DNA of 14,637 bases from Actinomycetota bacterium (GCA_018898235.1 JAHIJU010000240.1:1-14637); one strand, 5' to 3'. Positions 1 to 8,227 are shown, numbered from the stretch's first letter. Numbers and translations are program-made. Notes: generated from the sequence alone by a model not told the origin.

Positions 1-1
1 G

Positions 2-2119
2 CACCGGCTCGACATCGCTGTCGGCGACACCGTCACAGCCTCCTGGCAGGCCGCGACCGGCGGCACCGACGAGCAGGCCTCGGCCGAGCCGGTCACCGCG
101 AAGGTCACCGTGACCGGGCTCGTCGCCGATCCTTCCAACGCCTACACGCAGTGGGGCGGCATGGGGCTGGCGACCCCGTCCGCGACCTCGACCTGGGCCG
201 GCACACCGTCGGGCAGCTACAGCAGCCTGCTGGTCGCGACCGCCGATCTCGAGGCCACCCGCACGGCGCTGAGGTCGCAGCTGCCCGACGGCACCCTCGT
301 CCGCACCCGCGACGAGGCGGCTGCGGCCACCGTCGCGAACCTGTCCAGCGGGGCCAACCAGCTCGTCTCCGTCGTGCTGGGGTTCGCAGCCGTCGCACTG
401 CTCGTCGCCGCACTGGTGATCGCCAACACGTTCCAGGTGATCGTCGCGCAGCGCACCCGGACCCTCGCGCTGCTGCGCTGCGTCGGCGCCCGCCGGTCGC
501 AGCTGAGGGGCTCGGTGCTGCTCGAGGGGCTGGTGCTCGGGCTCGGCGCCTCGGTCGTCGGGGTGCTCGGCGGGCTCGCCCTCGCCCAGGCCGCCCTGGC
601 CGTCCTCGGTGGGATGGACCTCGGGGTGCCCCTGCCGGGCACGCTCCCGCTCACCGTCTGGACGATCGTGCTCCCGCTGCTCGTCGGTACCGCTGTCACC
701 GTCGGGGCATGTCTCGTGCCCGCACGCAACGCGACCCGGGTCTCGCCGGTCGCGGCGCTGCGCCCGGCCGAGGCGCCGGCACTCGACTCGGGGGCCGGGC
801 GGCTGCGCGCGGTCTTCGCCCTGATCCTGACGATCGGCGGCGGGCTGGTGCTCGCGGGTGCCACGTTCGCGATGCTCGCCGACTCCAAGGGAGCGGGTGA
901 TCGGGCCCTGGCGATGCTCGGTCTCGGGGTCCTCGGCGGCGCCATCTCCTTCGTCGGGGTGCTGGTCGGTGCCGTGCTGTGGATCCCCCGCGTCATCGCA
1001 GGAGTCGGGCACCTCATGAACAGGTTCGGTCCCGCCGCCAGGCTCGCGGCCGCCAACACGGGTCGCAACCCCCGTCGGACGGCTGCCACGAGCACCGCGC
1101 TGCTGATCGGTGTGACCCTCGTGGTGACGATGAGCACCGGTGCCGCAACGGCACGCGCGGCCGTGACGGACCTGCTCGACAGCCACTACCCGGTGGACCT
1201 GGTCGCGGAGGCCCACACCGACACCGACGCATCAGCGCAGCTGTCGCCTGCGTCGATCGGCGCGATCACCGCCGTCAACGGCATCGCCCTGGCGGTGCCG
1301 ATCCGGACGACCCCCGCCACGCTCGACGGCGCACCGGTGGTCATCTACGCCGTGACCGCCGCGCAGGCACGCGACGTCTTCCGCGACTCGTCGCTGAGCG
1401 ATGCCGTGGCCGCCGGCAAGGTGGTGGTCCCGGCCAGTGGTGCGCACGACTCGATGACCCTGACCTCGACGACCCACCCCGACGCGCTCGGCGTGACGGC
1501 CGTCGGCGGTGCCGTCGGGTCCGGGGTCGTGATCGCGCCCACCGCCGTGCTGGACCAGCTCGACCCGACCGCGCCGTTCACCGCGCTCTGGGCCCGGTTC
1601 TCGAGCGATGCGAAACCCGAGACCGTGCTGCAGGACGCCCAGGACGCCGTCACGGACGCACCCGTCAGGGTCTCGAGCGCGGCGGCCGAACGCGCCGGGT
1701 ACGAACGGATCGTCGACACCCTGCTCGCGATCGTCATCGGACTGCTCGCGGTCGCGGTGATCATCGCGCTCATCGGGGTGACCAACACCCTGTCGTTGTC
1801 GGTGCTGGAGCGCCGCCGGGAGTCCGCGACGCTGCGCGCGGTCGGGATGACCCGTCGCCAGCTGCGCGGGACGCTCGCCGCGGAGGGCATGGTGATCGCC
1901 GGTGTGAGCGCGGTGCTGGGCATCGTCCTCGGCCTGCTCTACGGGTGGGCCGGTTCGGCCATCATCTTCGCCGTGGCCACCCGGGTCAGGATCGCCGTTC
2001 CGTGGACCGACCTGGCGACCGTCCTGGTGGTGGCACTGGCGGCCGGGCTGGCGGCGTCCGTCCTGCCTGCGCGCTCGGCGGTCCGCACCCCGCCGGTCGC
2101 GGCCCTGGCCGTGGAGTAG
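2..2119 (+). CDS. ABC transporter permease, FtsX/MacB type (5' end cut by window)
   Basis: The frame is open from base 2, so the internal ATG-like starts near 110 are not the true start; about 705 residues are visible and the N-terminus is missing. It is an integral membrane permease with two FtsX units. The first has a membrane helix around residues 120-143 (GFAAVALLVAALVIANTF), the cytoplasmic phrase RTLALLRCVGARRSQLRGSV, two more helices and the family ending PARNATRVSPVAALRP. A second unit near the C-terminus (about 570-705) repeats the pattern (NTLSLSVLERRRESATLRAVGMTR... ending PARSAVRTPPVAALAVE). The stretch between (about 360-560) and the visible N-terminus look like the extracellular MacB-type domain. 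By family knowledge such permeases work with an ATPase that exports lipids, peptides or lipoproteins, or transmits force across the membrane; the substrate here is unknown. The ATPase gene is expected just upstream, outside the window. The FtsX assignment is secure; the transported molecule is not. Confidence 0.9.
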   Translation, partial: HRLDIAVGDTVTASWQAATGGTDEQASAEPVTAKVTVTGLVADPSNAYTQWGGMGLATPSATSTWAGTPSGSYSSLLVATADLEATRTALRSQLPDGTLVRTRDEAAAATVANLSSGANQLVSVVLGFAAVALLVAALVIANTFQVIVAQRTRTLALLRCVGARRSQLRGSVLLEGLVLGLGASVVGVLGGLALAQAALAVLGGMDLGVPLPGTLPLTVWTIVLPLLVGTAVTVGACLVPARNATRVSPVAALRPAEAPALDSGAGRLRAVFALILTIGGGLVLAGATFAMLADSKGAGDRALAMLGLGVLGGAISFVGVLVGAVLWIPRVIAGVGHLMNRFGPAARLAAANTGRNPRRTAATSTALLIGVTLVVTMSTGAATARAAVTDLLDSHYPVDLVAEAHTDTDASAQLSPASIGAITAVNGIALAVPIRTTPATLDGAPVVIYAVTAAQARDVFRDSSLSDAVAAGKVVVPASGAHDSMTLTSTTHPDALGVTAVGGAVGSGVVIAPTAVLDQLDPTAPFTALWARFSSDAKPETVLQDAQDAVTDAPVRVSSAAAERAGYERIVDTLLAIVIGLLAVAVIIALIGVTNTLSLSVLERRRESATLRAVGMTRRQLRGTLAAEGMVIAGVSAVLGIVLGLLYGWAGSAIIFAVATRVRIAVPWTDLATVLVVALAAGLAASVLPARSAVRTPPVAALAVE

Positions 2120-2154
2120 CGGGGGCGCCGACCTGCGGGCGCGAACCGTCCCGA

Positions 2155-2167
2155 GCCCCGTCGGGGC
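2155..2167 (+). terminator. Weak hairpin after the permease gene
   Basis: A 5-bp G/C stem (GCCCC/GGGGC) with a 3-base loop lies 36 bases after the permease stop. There is no T run. It could help end the permease transcript, but a stem this short is common in DNA of this composition, so support is weak. Confidence 0.2.
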
Positions 2168-2210
2168 CGCGGCGGTCCACCCCGGGTCGGTGCCCGCCGG
2201 CCGGCACCGG

Positions 2211-2222
2211 AACCCTGATCGG
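2211..2222 (+). promoter_or_regulatory. Possible -10 element for a leaderless EccC-like mRNA
   Basis: AACCCT at 2211-2216 ends exactly six bases before GTG 2223. It matches the actinobacterial TAnnnT -10 element except for the first base, and the spacing is the same as at the better sites at 8250 and 14595. No Shine-Dalgarno sequence is visible before 2223. This supports GTG 2223 over GTG 2190 as the start, but one mismatch in a short motif makes it tentative. Confidence 0.35.
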
Positions 2223-5200
2223 GTGCGGATCGCGCTCCTGAACAGCAGTGACGCCCGGCTCGACCTCTGGGTCGAGCCGGGCGTCGTCGTCGGTGAGCTG
2301 CGCGGCAGGTTCGCCCTGCTGACGGCCGACCCGACCTGGGCCGACGGGCAGATCTGGGTCGGCGAGGTCCCGCTGGACGACCACCAGCCCGCGGGAGCGG
2401 CACCGTTCGTCGCGGGCGCCGTCCTGCGCACCAGGCCGGGCCCGCCCGACCCCGCCGAGGCCGCGGTCCGGGCCGGTAGGCACCTGGCCGTGCTCGACGG
2501 CCCCGGTGCCGGGACCGTCATCGCCCTCCCCCGCGGCCGGTGGACCCGGTCCACTGCGGCGAGGGACGACGCCGACCCGGTGGTCGCCGCCGGTCAGAGC
2601 GCCCCCGCGGCCCGGGCCGCGGGGGCGTTGCATGCCCGCGGACGACTGGTCGCGGCCGGCCGCGGCAGTCTCCGGGTCGCCCGACGTGCGGGCCGGCGCG
2701 ACGGCCCGACCGTCCGCCACCTGCGTCCGGGACCCCGCACACCCATCGCCCTGCTGCGCCGCGGCGACCGGGTGCACCAGGGCGGACGGGTCGTCGAGCT
2801 GCGTTCCGAGTCGCGGGCGCGCCGTCGCGCCCGGCTCCCGCCCCTCAGGTTCGCGGGCGTCGGGCTGGCGGCGGCCGGACCGGTGGCCCTCGCGCTGACC
2901 ACGGGCCGATGGGCCTACCTCCTGCTCGCGCTGGCAGGTCCGGCGATGCTCCTTGGCCCCGCGGGGTCACCGCCCGACGATCCGCCACCACCGCCGACGA
3001 CCGATCTGGCAGGGCTCCGGATGGTCCTCGCCCGACGACGGCTGGGCACGGGAGGACCTCGTGCCGGTGTGGCGCCGTGGTCGCCCGACGGCACGCTCGC
3101 CGTCACCGGTCCAGGTGCGGTGCGGGCCGCGGCCGCGCTGGCCCTCGTCGCGCTCGGTGCACCCCCGACGTTGCAGCTCGTGCTGATCACCCGCCACCCG
3201 CAGCGCTGGCGCTGGACGAGGTGGCTGGCGCCCTCGACCCGGCTCCCCGAGCCGGACGAGCCCGACACCCTCGTGATCGCGGACGACCCGCCCGACCGCG
3301 CCGCGCTCGCCTCCTGGCGCGTGGGCGCGCCGGCCAGGCACCGGCTGCTCGTCGTGGCGCCACCGCAGATTCCCACCTGGTGCTCGAGGTCGCTGGCGAC
3401 GGGGCCCGACGGTGGCACGCTCACCAGCGCGGACGGCACGACCTCCCCGCACCTGGCCGGCGCACCGGCGCACCAGGAGATCGAGGACGCCGCGCGCGAA
3501 CTCGCGGGTGCCGCGAGCCCCGAACCGGGAGGCTGGCTGCCGGTCGAGGTGGCTCTCGGTGAGCTGGGAGTGCCGATGCCACGGGCGAGCAGGGTCGCAG
3601 CAGCCTGGTCGGCGGCCACCGGCGGACTGCGCGTCCCGGTCGGACGGTCGTCGAACGGCACCGAGCTGTCACTCGACCTCGTGCGGGACGGTCCGCACCT
3701 GCTCATCGGCGGCACGACCGGCTCGGGCAAGTCGGAGCTGCTGGTGACGCTGGTGACTGCGGCCGGGCTGCTCTACCCACCGGACCGGCTCGCGATGCTG
3801 CTGGTCGACTTCAAGGGCGGCACGGGTGTCGGGGCGGCCGCGGGGATGCCCCATGTCCTGGAGCACCTGTGCGATCTGGAACCGGCGCGGGCCACCCGCA
3901 CGCTCACCGGGCTCGGCGCGGAGCTGCGCCGACGCGAGCGGCTGCTCGCTGCGGCCGGGGCGGCCGACCTCGCCGACCTCGACCCCCGGGCACCGGGGAC
4001 GCCGCCGCGGCTGCTCGTGGTGGTCGACGAGTTCAGGGCGCTGCTGGACGAGGTGCCGCCGGCGGCGGCCGTGCTCGCCAGGCTCGCCGCGCAGGGCCGG
4101 GCACTCGGCGTCCACCTGGTGCTGGCCACGCAGCGGCCCGCCGGGGCCGTCGGGCCCGACCTGCGCGCGAACGTGGCGGCCCGGCTGTGCCTGCGGGTCG
4201 CCGACCCGGCCGACGGTGTGGACCTGATCGGGTCGGACCGTCCCGCGCACATCGACCGGCGCACACCGGGTCGCGCACTGCTGCAGATCGCCTCGGGGGC
4301 GCCGGTACCGGTCCAGGTGGCCCGGGCCATCGTGCGCCCGGCACGACCGATGGCCCGGCTGGTGGACGACGTGACCGACGAGGGGCCGTCGTGGCGTCCG
4401 TCCGCACGGTCGGGGGTCGATGTCACGACCTGGGTGGCGGCGGCGAGACAGGCTGCCGCGCAGCGTCCTGCGATGCCTGCGCCCTGGCTGCCCGAGCTGC
4501 CCGCCCGCGTCGAGCCCGCCCAGGTCCCCGCCGGGCCCGGGCTCGCCCTCGCGCTGGCGGACCACCCCGAACGACTGTCCCGCAGCGGGGTGCGCTGGCA
4601 GCCCGAGCGCGGGCACCTGCTGGTGATCGGCTCGCCCGGCACCGGCCGGACGACCGCACTGCTCGCTGCTGGTACCGCCGCGCTGGCCGCGGGCTACCAG
4701 GTCCACGCGATCGGGCTGCCCGCCGATGCCGCGCGACGGCTCCGGGACGCCGATCGCGACGATCGCCTCGGGACGCTGACTTCGGCCGCAGATGTGCTGG
4801 TCGTGGCCCGTCTGCTCGAGCTGATCAGGTCCGGGCCTCGGCGGCTGCTGCTGATCGACGGCCTCGAGCAGGCGCTCGACGCCCTGGCCGCGCTGGGGCG
4901 AGGTACCGGCGGCGACCGGCTGACTCGGCTGTGGACCGGGTCACGCCCGGGCGGACTCGCCCTCGCGGTCGCAACGTCGCCGGGCCCGATGGCGCTGCGT
5001 GCCGCCCCGGCGTTCGCCGACCGCCTGGTGCTGGCCCTGCGGGACCGGGGCGCGGAGGCCGTGCTCGACGTCCCTACCGGGTTGGCCGCACAGCTGCGGA
5101 CGCCGGGCCGCGCGGTCCACCAGGGCAACGGCGAGACGGTCGTGTGCCAGGTGGTCGCGACCCCGCCGGGGACCCCGAAGTCCGCCGGCCGGTCGATCGG

Positions 5201-5891
5201 CCTGCCCGGCCCGGGGCCGGACCCAGGGCGCGACGCGGTTCCGCGAGCCGCACCACGCCGCCGGACCGCACCGGGCCCGGCTCGGCTGGTCCCGCTCCCG
5301 GTCGTGGCCGTGGCACCGCCGGGCGCCGCGGACCGTGCGGGCACGCTCGGCGTCGGCGGCGACACCGCGGCTCCGGTCCGGGTGGACCCGTCGCCGCTGT
5401 TCCTGGTCGCCGGGCCGCCCGGCTCGGGCCGGAGCACGGCACTGACCAGGCTCGCGGACGGGCTCGGTGCCCAGGGGCGGCGGCTGCTCGGCCCCGGCGA
5501 CGTGGACCGGGTCGCGGCCTCGCCTCGGGACTTCGCCGCAGCCGTCCTGGTCATCGACGACCTCGATGAGCTGGAGGCCGGCGAACCCGGGCTGGCCGCC
5601 GCGCTGGAGCAGCTGATCCGGGCACGCCGAACCGGCGCCGACGTCCAGGTCGTGTGCTCCACCGGGCTCGAGCACGCGGCGACGGCCTTCCGCGGTCCGA
5701 CCGCGCTGCTGGTGCGCACCCGACGGCTGCTCGTGCTCGACCCGTGCGCCCCGGGCGCCGCAGACCTGCTGGGCGCACGCGGGACGTGGTTCGCCGATCC
5801 GACCGCACGCGTCCCGGGGCGCGGGGTGTTGCGCGAGGGGCGCGGGCTGACCCCGGTGCAGGTGTACTGCCGGGCAGGTGCGCCCCGGTGA
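2223..5891 (+). CDS. FtsK/SpoIIIE-family ATPase of EccC/EssC architecture (type VII secretion-like)
   Basis: A membrane-anchored protein of about 1222 residues in the FtsK/SpoIIIE group that powers type VII (ESX) secretion or DNA translocation. The first ~95 residues (RIALLNSSDARLDLWVEPG...) resemble the N-terminal fold of EssC-like proteins. An FHA-like stretch follows (DGPGAGTVIALPRGR; LRRGDRVHQGGRVVEL), then two closely spaced membrane helices at about 211-247 and a proline-rich linker (PPDDPPPPPT). Domain 1 has an intact Walker A (GGTTGSGKS, about 497-504), the DFKGG motif and Walker B (LLVVVDEF, about 597-604), plus the EccC-type phrases LRANVAARLCLRVADPADG and RRTPGRALLQ. Domain 2 (GSPGTGRT, about 803-810) and domain 3 (GPPGSGRS, about 1064-1071) have Arg where Walker A needs Lys. 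GTG 2223 is preferred because family members begin near the RIAL strand and a -10-like hexamer precedes it; GTG 2190, 11 codons earlier, is the alternative. No EsxA/B, EccB, EccD, EccE or mycosin is in the window. Family assignment is strong; a secretion role is inferred. Confidence 0.85.
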   Translation: MRIALLNSSDARLDLWVEPGVVVGELRGRFALLTADPTWADGQIWVGEVPLDDHQPAGAAPFVAGAVLRTRPGPPDPAEAAVRAGRHLAVLDGPGAGTVIALPRGRWTRSTAARDDADPVVAAGQSAPAARAAGALHARGRLVAAGRGSLRVARRAGRRDGPTVRHLRPGPRTPIALLRRGDRVHQGGRVVELRSESRARRRARLPPLRFAGVGLAAAGPVALALTTGRWAYLLLALAGPAMLLGPAGSPPDDPPPPPTTDLAGLRMVLARRRLGTGGPRAGVAPWSPDGTLAVTGPGAVRAAAALALVALGAPPTLQLVLITRHPQRWRWTRWLAPSTRLPEPDEPDTLVIADDPPDRAALASWRVGAPARHRLLVVAPPQIPTWCSRSLATGPDGGTLTSADGTTSPHLAGAPAHQEIEDAARELAGAASPEPGGWLPVEVALGELGVPMPRASRVAAAWSAATGGLRVPVGRSSNGTELSLDLVRDGPHLLIGGTTGSGKSELLVTLVTAAGLLYPPDRLAMLLVDFKGGTGVGAAAGMPHVLEHLCDLEPARATRTLTGLGAELRRRERLLAAAGAADLADLDPRAPGTPPRLLVVVDEFRALLDEVPPAAAVLARLAAQGRALGVHLVLATQRPAGAVGPDLRANVAARLCLRVADPADGVDLIGSDRPAHIDRRTPGRALLQIASGAPVPVQVARAIVRPARPMARLVDDVTDEGPSWRPSARSGVDVTTWVAAARQAAAQRPAMPAPWLPELPARVEPAQVPAGPGLALALADHPERLSRSGVRWQPERGHLLVIGSPGTGRTTALLAAGTAALAAGYQVHAIGLPADAARRLRDADRDDRLGTLTSAADVLVVARLLELIRSGPRRLLLIDGLEQALDALAALGRGTGGDRLTRLWTGSRPGGLALAVATSPGPMALRAAPAFADRLVLALRDRGAEAVLDVPTGLAAQLRTPGRAVHQGNGETVVCQVVATPPGTPKSAGRSIGLPGPGPDPGRDAVPRAAPRRRTAPGPARLVPLPVVAVAPPGAADRAGTLGVGGDTAAPVRVDPSPLFLVAGPPGSGRSTALTRLADGLGAQGRRLLGPGDVDRVAASPRDFAAAVLVIDDLDELEAGEPGLAAALEQLIRARRTGADVQVVCSTGLEHAATAFRGPTALLVRTRRLLVLDPCAPGAADLLGARGTWFADPTARVPGRGVLREGRGLTPVQVYCRAGAPR

Positions 5892-5931
5892 GGCACGGCT
5901 GCCGGCTCGGCGCACCCCACCGGGGCGTGCC
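5877..5931 (+). terminator. Stem-loop at the end of the EccC-like gene
   Basis: CGCCCCGGTG (5881-5890) and CACCGGGGCG (5918-5927) form a perfect 10-bp inverted repeat. Outward it continues with two G-U pairs and two G-C pairs to 5877/5931. The left arm includes most of the TGA stop codon, and the 27-base loop is itself G/C-rich. There is no T tract, which is usual for actinobacterial terminators. Probable end of the EccC-like transcript. Confidence 0.6.
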
Positions 5932-6047
5932 CGCGTCGTATACCAGGTGCCGATCACCCTGAGCACCGGCTCTCGCTCCGTGATGCCCGTCTCACCCCCC
6001 TACCCGAAAAGCGCACCATGTCGCCGTGGCACCCGCGCGTGTCGTGA

Positions 6048-6063
6048 TGTGATCGCCAACACT
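6048..6063 (+). promoter_or_regulatory. Candidate Crp/GlxR-type binding site
   Basis: TGTGATCGCCAACACT has a perfect left half (TGTGA) and keeps the GTG-N8-CAC core of the actinobacterial Crp/GlxR consensus TGTGA-N6-TCACA; the right half matches 3 of 5. It is the only GTG-N8-CAC in the whiB1 leader. In M. tuberculosis whiB1 is a known Crp target. The site is about 270 bases before the whiB1 start, so its relation to the promoter depends on an unmapped transcription start. Confidence 0.35.
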
Positions 6064-6106
6064 CGGGCACTTCTCGGTCTTGTCGCAGGTCAGAGGCAGT
6101 CATCCC

Positions 6107-6116
6107 GGGAATTCCC
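6107..6116. repeat. 10-bp perfect palindrome GGGAATTCCC in the whiB1 leader
   Basis: A perfect 10-base palindrome in the non-coding leader. It could be half of an operator or a chance occurrence; no known regulator consensus was recognised. Confidence 0.3.
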
Positions 6117-6228
6117 TGGTTGACCTGGACATTCGTCCGGGTCTTCGTCGGAGCCGCCCGCGGATTGTGATGCACGACTCACTCGTTACTGGGCCGAAAC
6201 CTGTCCGTAACCCTTGTGGCAACTGCCG

Positions 6229-6238
6229 CACACGTGTG
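6229..6238. repeat. 10-bp perfect palindrome CACACGTGTG in the whiB1 leader
   Basis: A perfect palindrome about 95 bases before the whiB1 start. It would lie near a promoter or in the 5' untranslated RNA. No specific binding protein can be named. Confidence 0.3.
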
Positions 6239-6331
6239 AGGCTTCTCCTCGGAGCAAGACATCCCCTCTTTCCCGGCCCGCACCCACCTTCCCCGTGGCT
6301 CTTGCGCGGCCTCAATCTAGGAGCACGACTG

Positions 6332-6580
6332 ATGGACTGGCGTCACCGCGCAACCTGCCTCGACGAGGACCCCGAGCTGTTCTTCCCGATCGGGAACACC
6401 GGTCCCGCCCTGCAGCAGATCGACGCGGCGAAGGCCGTCTGCCGTCGCTGCGAGGTGGCCGACACGTGTCTGAAGTGGGCCATCGAGACCGGCCAGGACG
6501 CCGGCGTCTGGGGCGGCCTGTCGGAGGACGAGCGCCGCGCCCTCAAGCGCCGCACGGCCCGCCAGCGCCGCGCGAGCTGA
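6332..6580 (+). CDS. whiB1: WhiB1-type iron-sulfur transcriptional regulator
   Basis: An 82-residue WhiB-like protein. It has the four cysteines of a [4Fe-4S] cluster at Cys9, Cys37, Cys40 and Cys46 (C-x27-C-x2-C-x5-C), the GVWGG turn (58-62) and the basic DNA-binding tail SEDERRALKRRTARQRR. From memory of the family, the N-terminus MDWRHRATC-DEDPELFFP, the cysteine positions and the length match M. tuberculosis WhiB1, an essential, nitric-oxide-sensitive regulator that works with the primary sigma factor. ATG 6332 is chosen because it gives this conserved N-terminus and has AGGAG eight bases upstream; the frame stays open further upstream but that part is not conserved. Its neighbour is convergent pdtaS, the same pairing as Rv3219/Rv3220c, which supports orthology. 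The long leader suggests complex control. Confidence 0.95.
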   Translation: MDWRHRATCLDEDPELFFPIGNTGPALQQIDAAKAVCRRCEVADTCLKWAIETGQDAGVWGGLSEDERRALKRRTARQRRAS

Positions 6581-6650
6581 CCTCGTCCGACCGAACTCAA
6601 CTGAACCGGACAGGCCACCCCACCTGCACCGGCGCATCACCACCTGCACC

Positions 6651-6679
6651 CGACGCCCGGCCGACCAGGCCGGGCGTCG
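6651..6679. terminator. Strong terminator hairpin between whiB1 and pdtaS
   Basis: CGACGCCCGGCC and GGCCGGGCGTCG form a perfect 12-bp stem with a 5-base loop (gacca), 70 bases after the whiB1 stop and 64 bases beyond the pdtaS stop. The two genes converge here, so the hairpin may work in both directions. No T tract follows. A second, smaller inverted repeat (CCGTCG/CGACGG, 6734-6753) spans the pdtaS stop codon. Confidence 0.8.
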
Positions 6680-6742
6680 CTGCATGTGCGGCCCGGCTCC
6701 GGTCACCTCACGCGGACGGGGCCAGGCCGCGCCCCGTCGTCG

Positions 6743-8227
6743 TCAGGCGACGGTCGCCGCGGGCCTTCCGTGCCGGACCCGCAGCTCGATGACCACCGTC
6801 GTCCCGCCCGCCGGGTTGGGCAGCCAGTTGATGGAGCCGCCGAGCTCGTTGCGGACGAGGGTCTGGACGATCTGCGTGCCGAGCCCACTGCCGGGACCCT
6901 TCTCGGCCGGGACCCCGTTGCCGTCGTCGCGCACCTCGACCCGCAGCAGGTCGTCCTCGCGGCGCACGACGATCCGCACCGTCCCTGCCGCGCGCCCCTC
7001 GAAGCCGTGCTCGACGGCGTTGGTCACGAGCTCGGTGAGCACCAGCGCCATCGCCGTCGCGTCCTCGGCCGTGATGAACCCGAACGACCCGTCGACCACG
7101 GTGCGCACCTGCGCCCCGTCCTGCGCCGCGACATCGGCCGTCAGCCGCAGGGTGCGACGCACGACGTCGTCGAACTCCACGGTCTCGTCGAGCGTCTGTG
7201 ACAGCGCCTCGTGCACCAACGCGATGGTCGCGACCCGGCGCATGGCCTCGGCCAGTGCGTCGCGCGCCTCGACCGACGACACCCGTCGGGACTGCAGCCG
7301 CAGCAGTGCGGCCACCGTCTGCAGGTTGTTCTTCACCCGGTGGTGGATCTCCCGGATGGTCGCGTCCTTGGTGATGAGCTCGCGCTCACGTCGACGCAGC
7401 TCGGACACGTCGCGGCAGAGCAGCGCGGCGCCGGTGCGCTGCCCCTCCTCGGTGAGCGGTACCGCCCGGACGGACAGCGCCACGCCCCGGGACTCCACGT
7501 CGACGCGCCACGGAGCCTTGCCGAGCAGCACGAGCGGGAGCGCCTCGTCGACCGAGGTCCGTTCGTCGAGCAGCTCGGTGGTGATCTCGACGAGCGAGTG
7601 GCCGACCAGGTCACCGAGCGCACCGAGCCGGTGGAAGCAGGACAGGGCGTTCGGGCTCGCGTAGAGCACCTCCCCCTCGGCGTTGAGCCGCACCAGACCG
7701 TCGCCGACGCGCGGAGCGCCGCGTGAGGAGCCGGTCGGGGCGTCCTGGAGGGGGAACTCCCCCCGGGCCACCATGGCGACCAGCTCATCGGCCGCCTCGA
7801 CGTAGTTGAGCTCCAGCCGGCTCGGGGTGCGTGCCCCGCCCAGGTTGGTCTGCCTGGCCATGACGGCGATCGCCCGGCCCTTGCGGACCACCGGGACGGC
7901 TTCCTCGCGCACCGCGTACGAGCCGTACCAGCGGGGTTCGCGCGAGCGCTGCGCACGCTTCTCCACCAGGGCGGCACGCAGCTGGGCGAGCTGTCCCTCG
8001 GGGACGTGCGAGCCGACCACGTCGTCGTAGTGCACGGTGGCCCCGGTCGACGGACGGCACTGGGCGACGGCCACGAAGTCGCCCTGGGCGGTGGGCATCC
8101 ACAGCACGAGGTCGGCGAACGCCAGGTCCGAGATCACCTGCCAGTCCCCGACGAGCAGGTGCAGCCACTCCTGGTCGGGGGCGGGGAGCGGCCCGAATCG
8201 ATCGGCGAGCGAGGAGAGGGACGGCAC
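6743..8227 (-). CDS. pdtaS: PdtaS-type sensor histidine kinase (GAF-PAS-HisKA_2-HATPase)
   Basis: A soluble kinase of 494 residues with no membrane helix. Residues about 1-155 form a GAF-like sensor (HLLVGDWQVISDLAFADLVLW; VAQCRPSTGATVHYDDVVG). About 170-275 is a PAS domain (GDGLVRLNAEGEVLYASPNA). The HisKA_2 phospho-acceptor segment is IREIHHRVKNNLQ (291-303), with the reactive His at 295/296. The ATP-binding domain shows the N-box LTELVTNAVEHGF (398-409), DDGNG (434-438) and GSGLGTQIV (446-454). Length and order match M. tuberculosis PdtaS, which phosphorylates the RNA-binding antiterminator PdtaR and is linked there to copper/NO and c-di-GMP sensing; whether those ligands apply here is unknown. 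PdtaR is not in the window. GTG 8227 fits family N-termini and lies six bases after a TAGGCT -10 element, indicating a leaderless transcript. It converges on whiB1. Confidence 0.93.
   Translation of the reverse strand: MPSLSSLADRFGPLPAPDQEWLHLLVGDWQVISDLAFADLVLWMPTAQGDFVAVAQCRPSTGATVHYDDVVGSHVPEGQLAQLRAALVEKRAQRSREPRWYGSYAVREEAVPVVRKGRAIAVMARQTNLGGARTPSRLELNYVEAADELVAMVARGEFPLQDAPTGSSRGAPRVGDGLVRLNAEGEVLYASPNALSCFHRLGALGDLVGHSLVEITTELLDERTSVDEALPLVLLGKAPWRVDVESRGVALSVRAVPLTEEGQRTGAALLCRDVSELRRRERELITKDATIREIHHRVKNNLQTVAALLRLQSRRVSSVEARDALAEAMRRVATIALVHEALSQTLDETVEFDDVVRRTLRLTADVAAQDGAQVRTVVDGSFGFITAEDATAMALVLTELVTNAVEHGFEGRAAGTVRIVVRREDDLLRVEVRDDGNGVPAEKGPGSGLGTQIVQTLVRNELGGSINWLPNPAGGTTVVIELRVRHGRPAATVA

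Larger units (their letters stand above)
5892..6331 (+). promoter_or_regulatory. 440-base non-coding leader/promoter region of whiB1
   Basis: This is the only long gap in the window. Its base composition is visibly less G/C-biased than the flanking genes and no convincing coding sequence was found; the upstream in-frame extension of whiB1 does not match the conserved WhiB1 N-terminus. It holds the right arm of the upstream terminator, a Crp-like site at 6048-6063, two perfect 10-bp palindromes (6107-6116 and 6229-6238), and the whiB1 ribosome binding site AGGAG at 6319-6323. No clear -35/-10 pair could be assigned, so the transcription start is unknown. A long regulated leader fits what is known of whiB1, which in M. 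tuberculosis is controlled by Crp. Confidence 0.6.

Noticed and set aside
217..1137. Long open frames antisense or out of phase within the permease, EccC-like, kinase and haem genes
   Set aside because: DNA this rich in G/C has few stop codons in the shadow frames. Their translations are Arg/Pro/Ala-rich with no recognisable domains, while the opposite frames encode clear families.
2190..2222. GTG 2190 as the start of the EccC-like gene
   Set aside because: It adds 11 residues (VPAGRHRNPDR) without family resemblance, has no Shine-Dalgarno site and no -10-like hexamer at the right distance. GTG 2223 has the hexamer and the expected RIAL N-terminus.
6166..6184. Second Crp-like site TGTGATGCACGACTCACT
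   Set aside because: The half-sites are separated by eight bases instead of six, breaking the required symmetry.
6080..6331. Upstream extension of whiB1 as coding
   Set aside because: The frame is open, but the added sequence does not resemble WhiB proteins, and ATG 6332 has an AGGAG site and the conserved MDWRH start.
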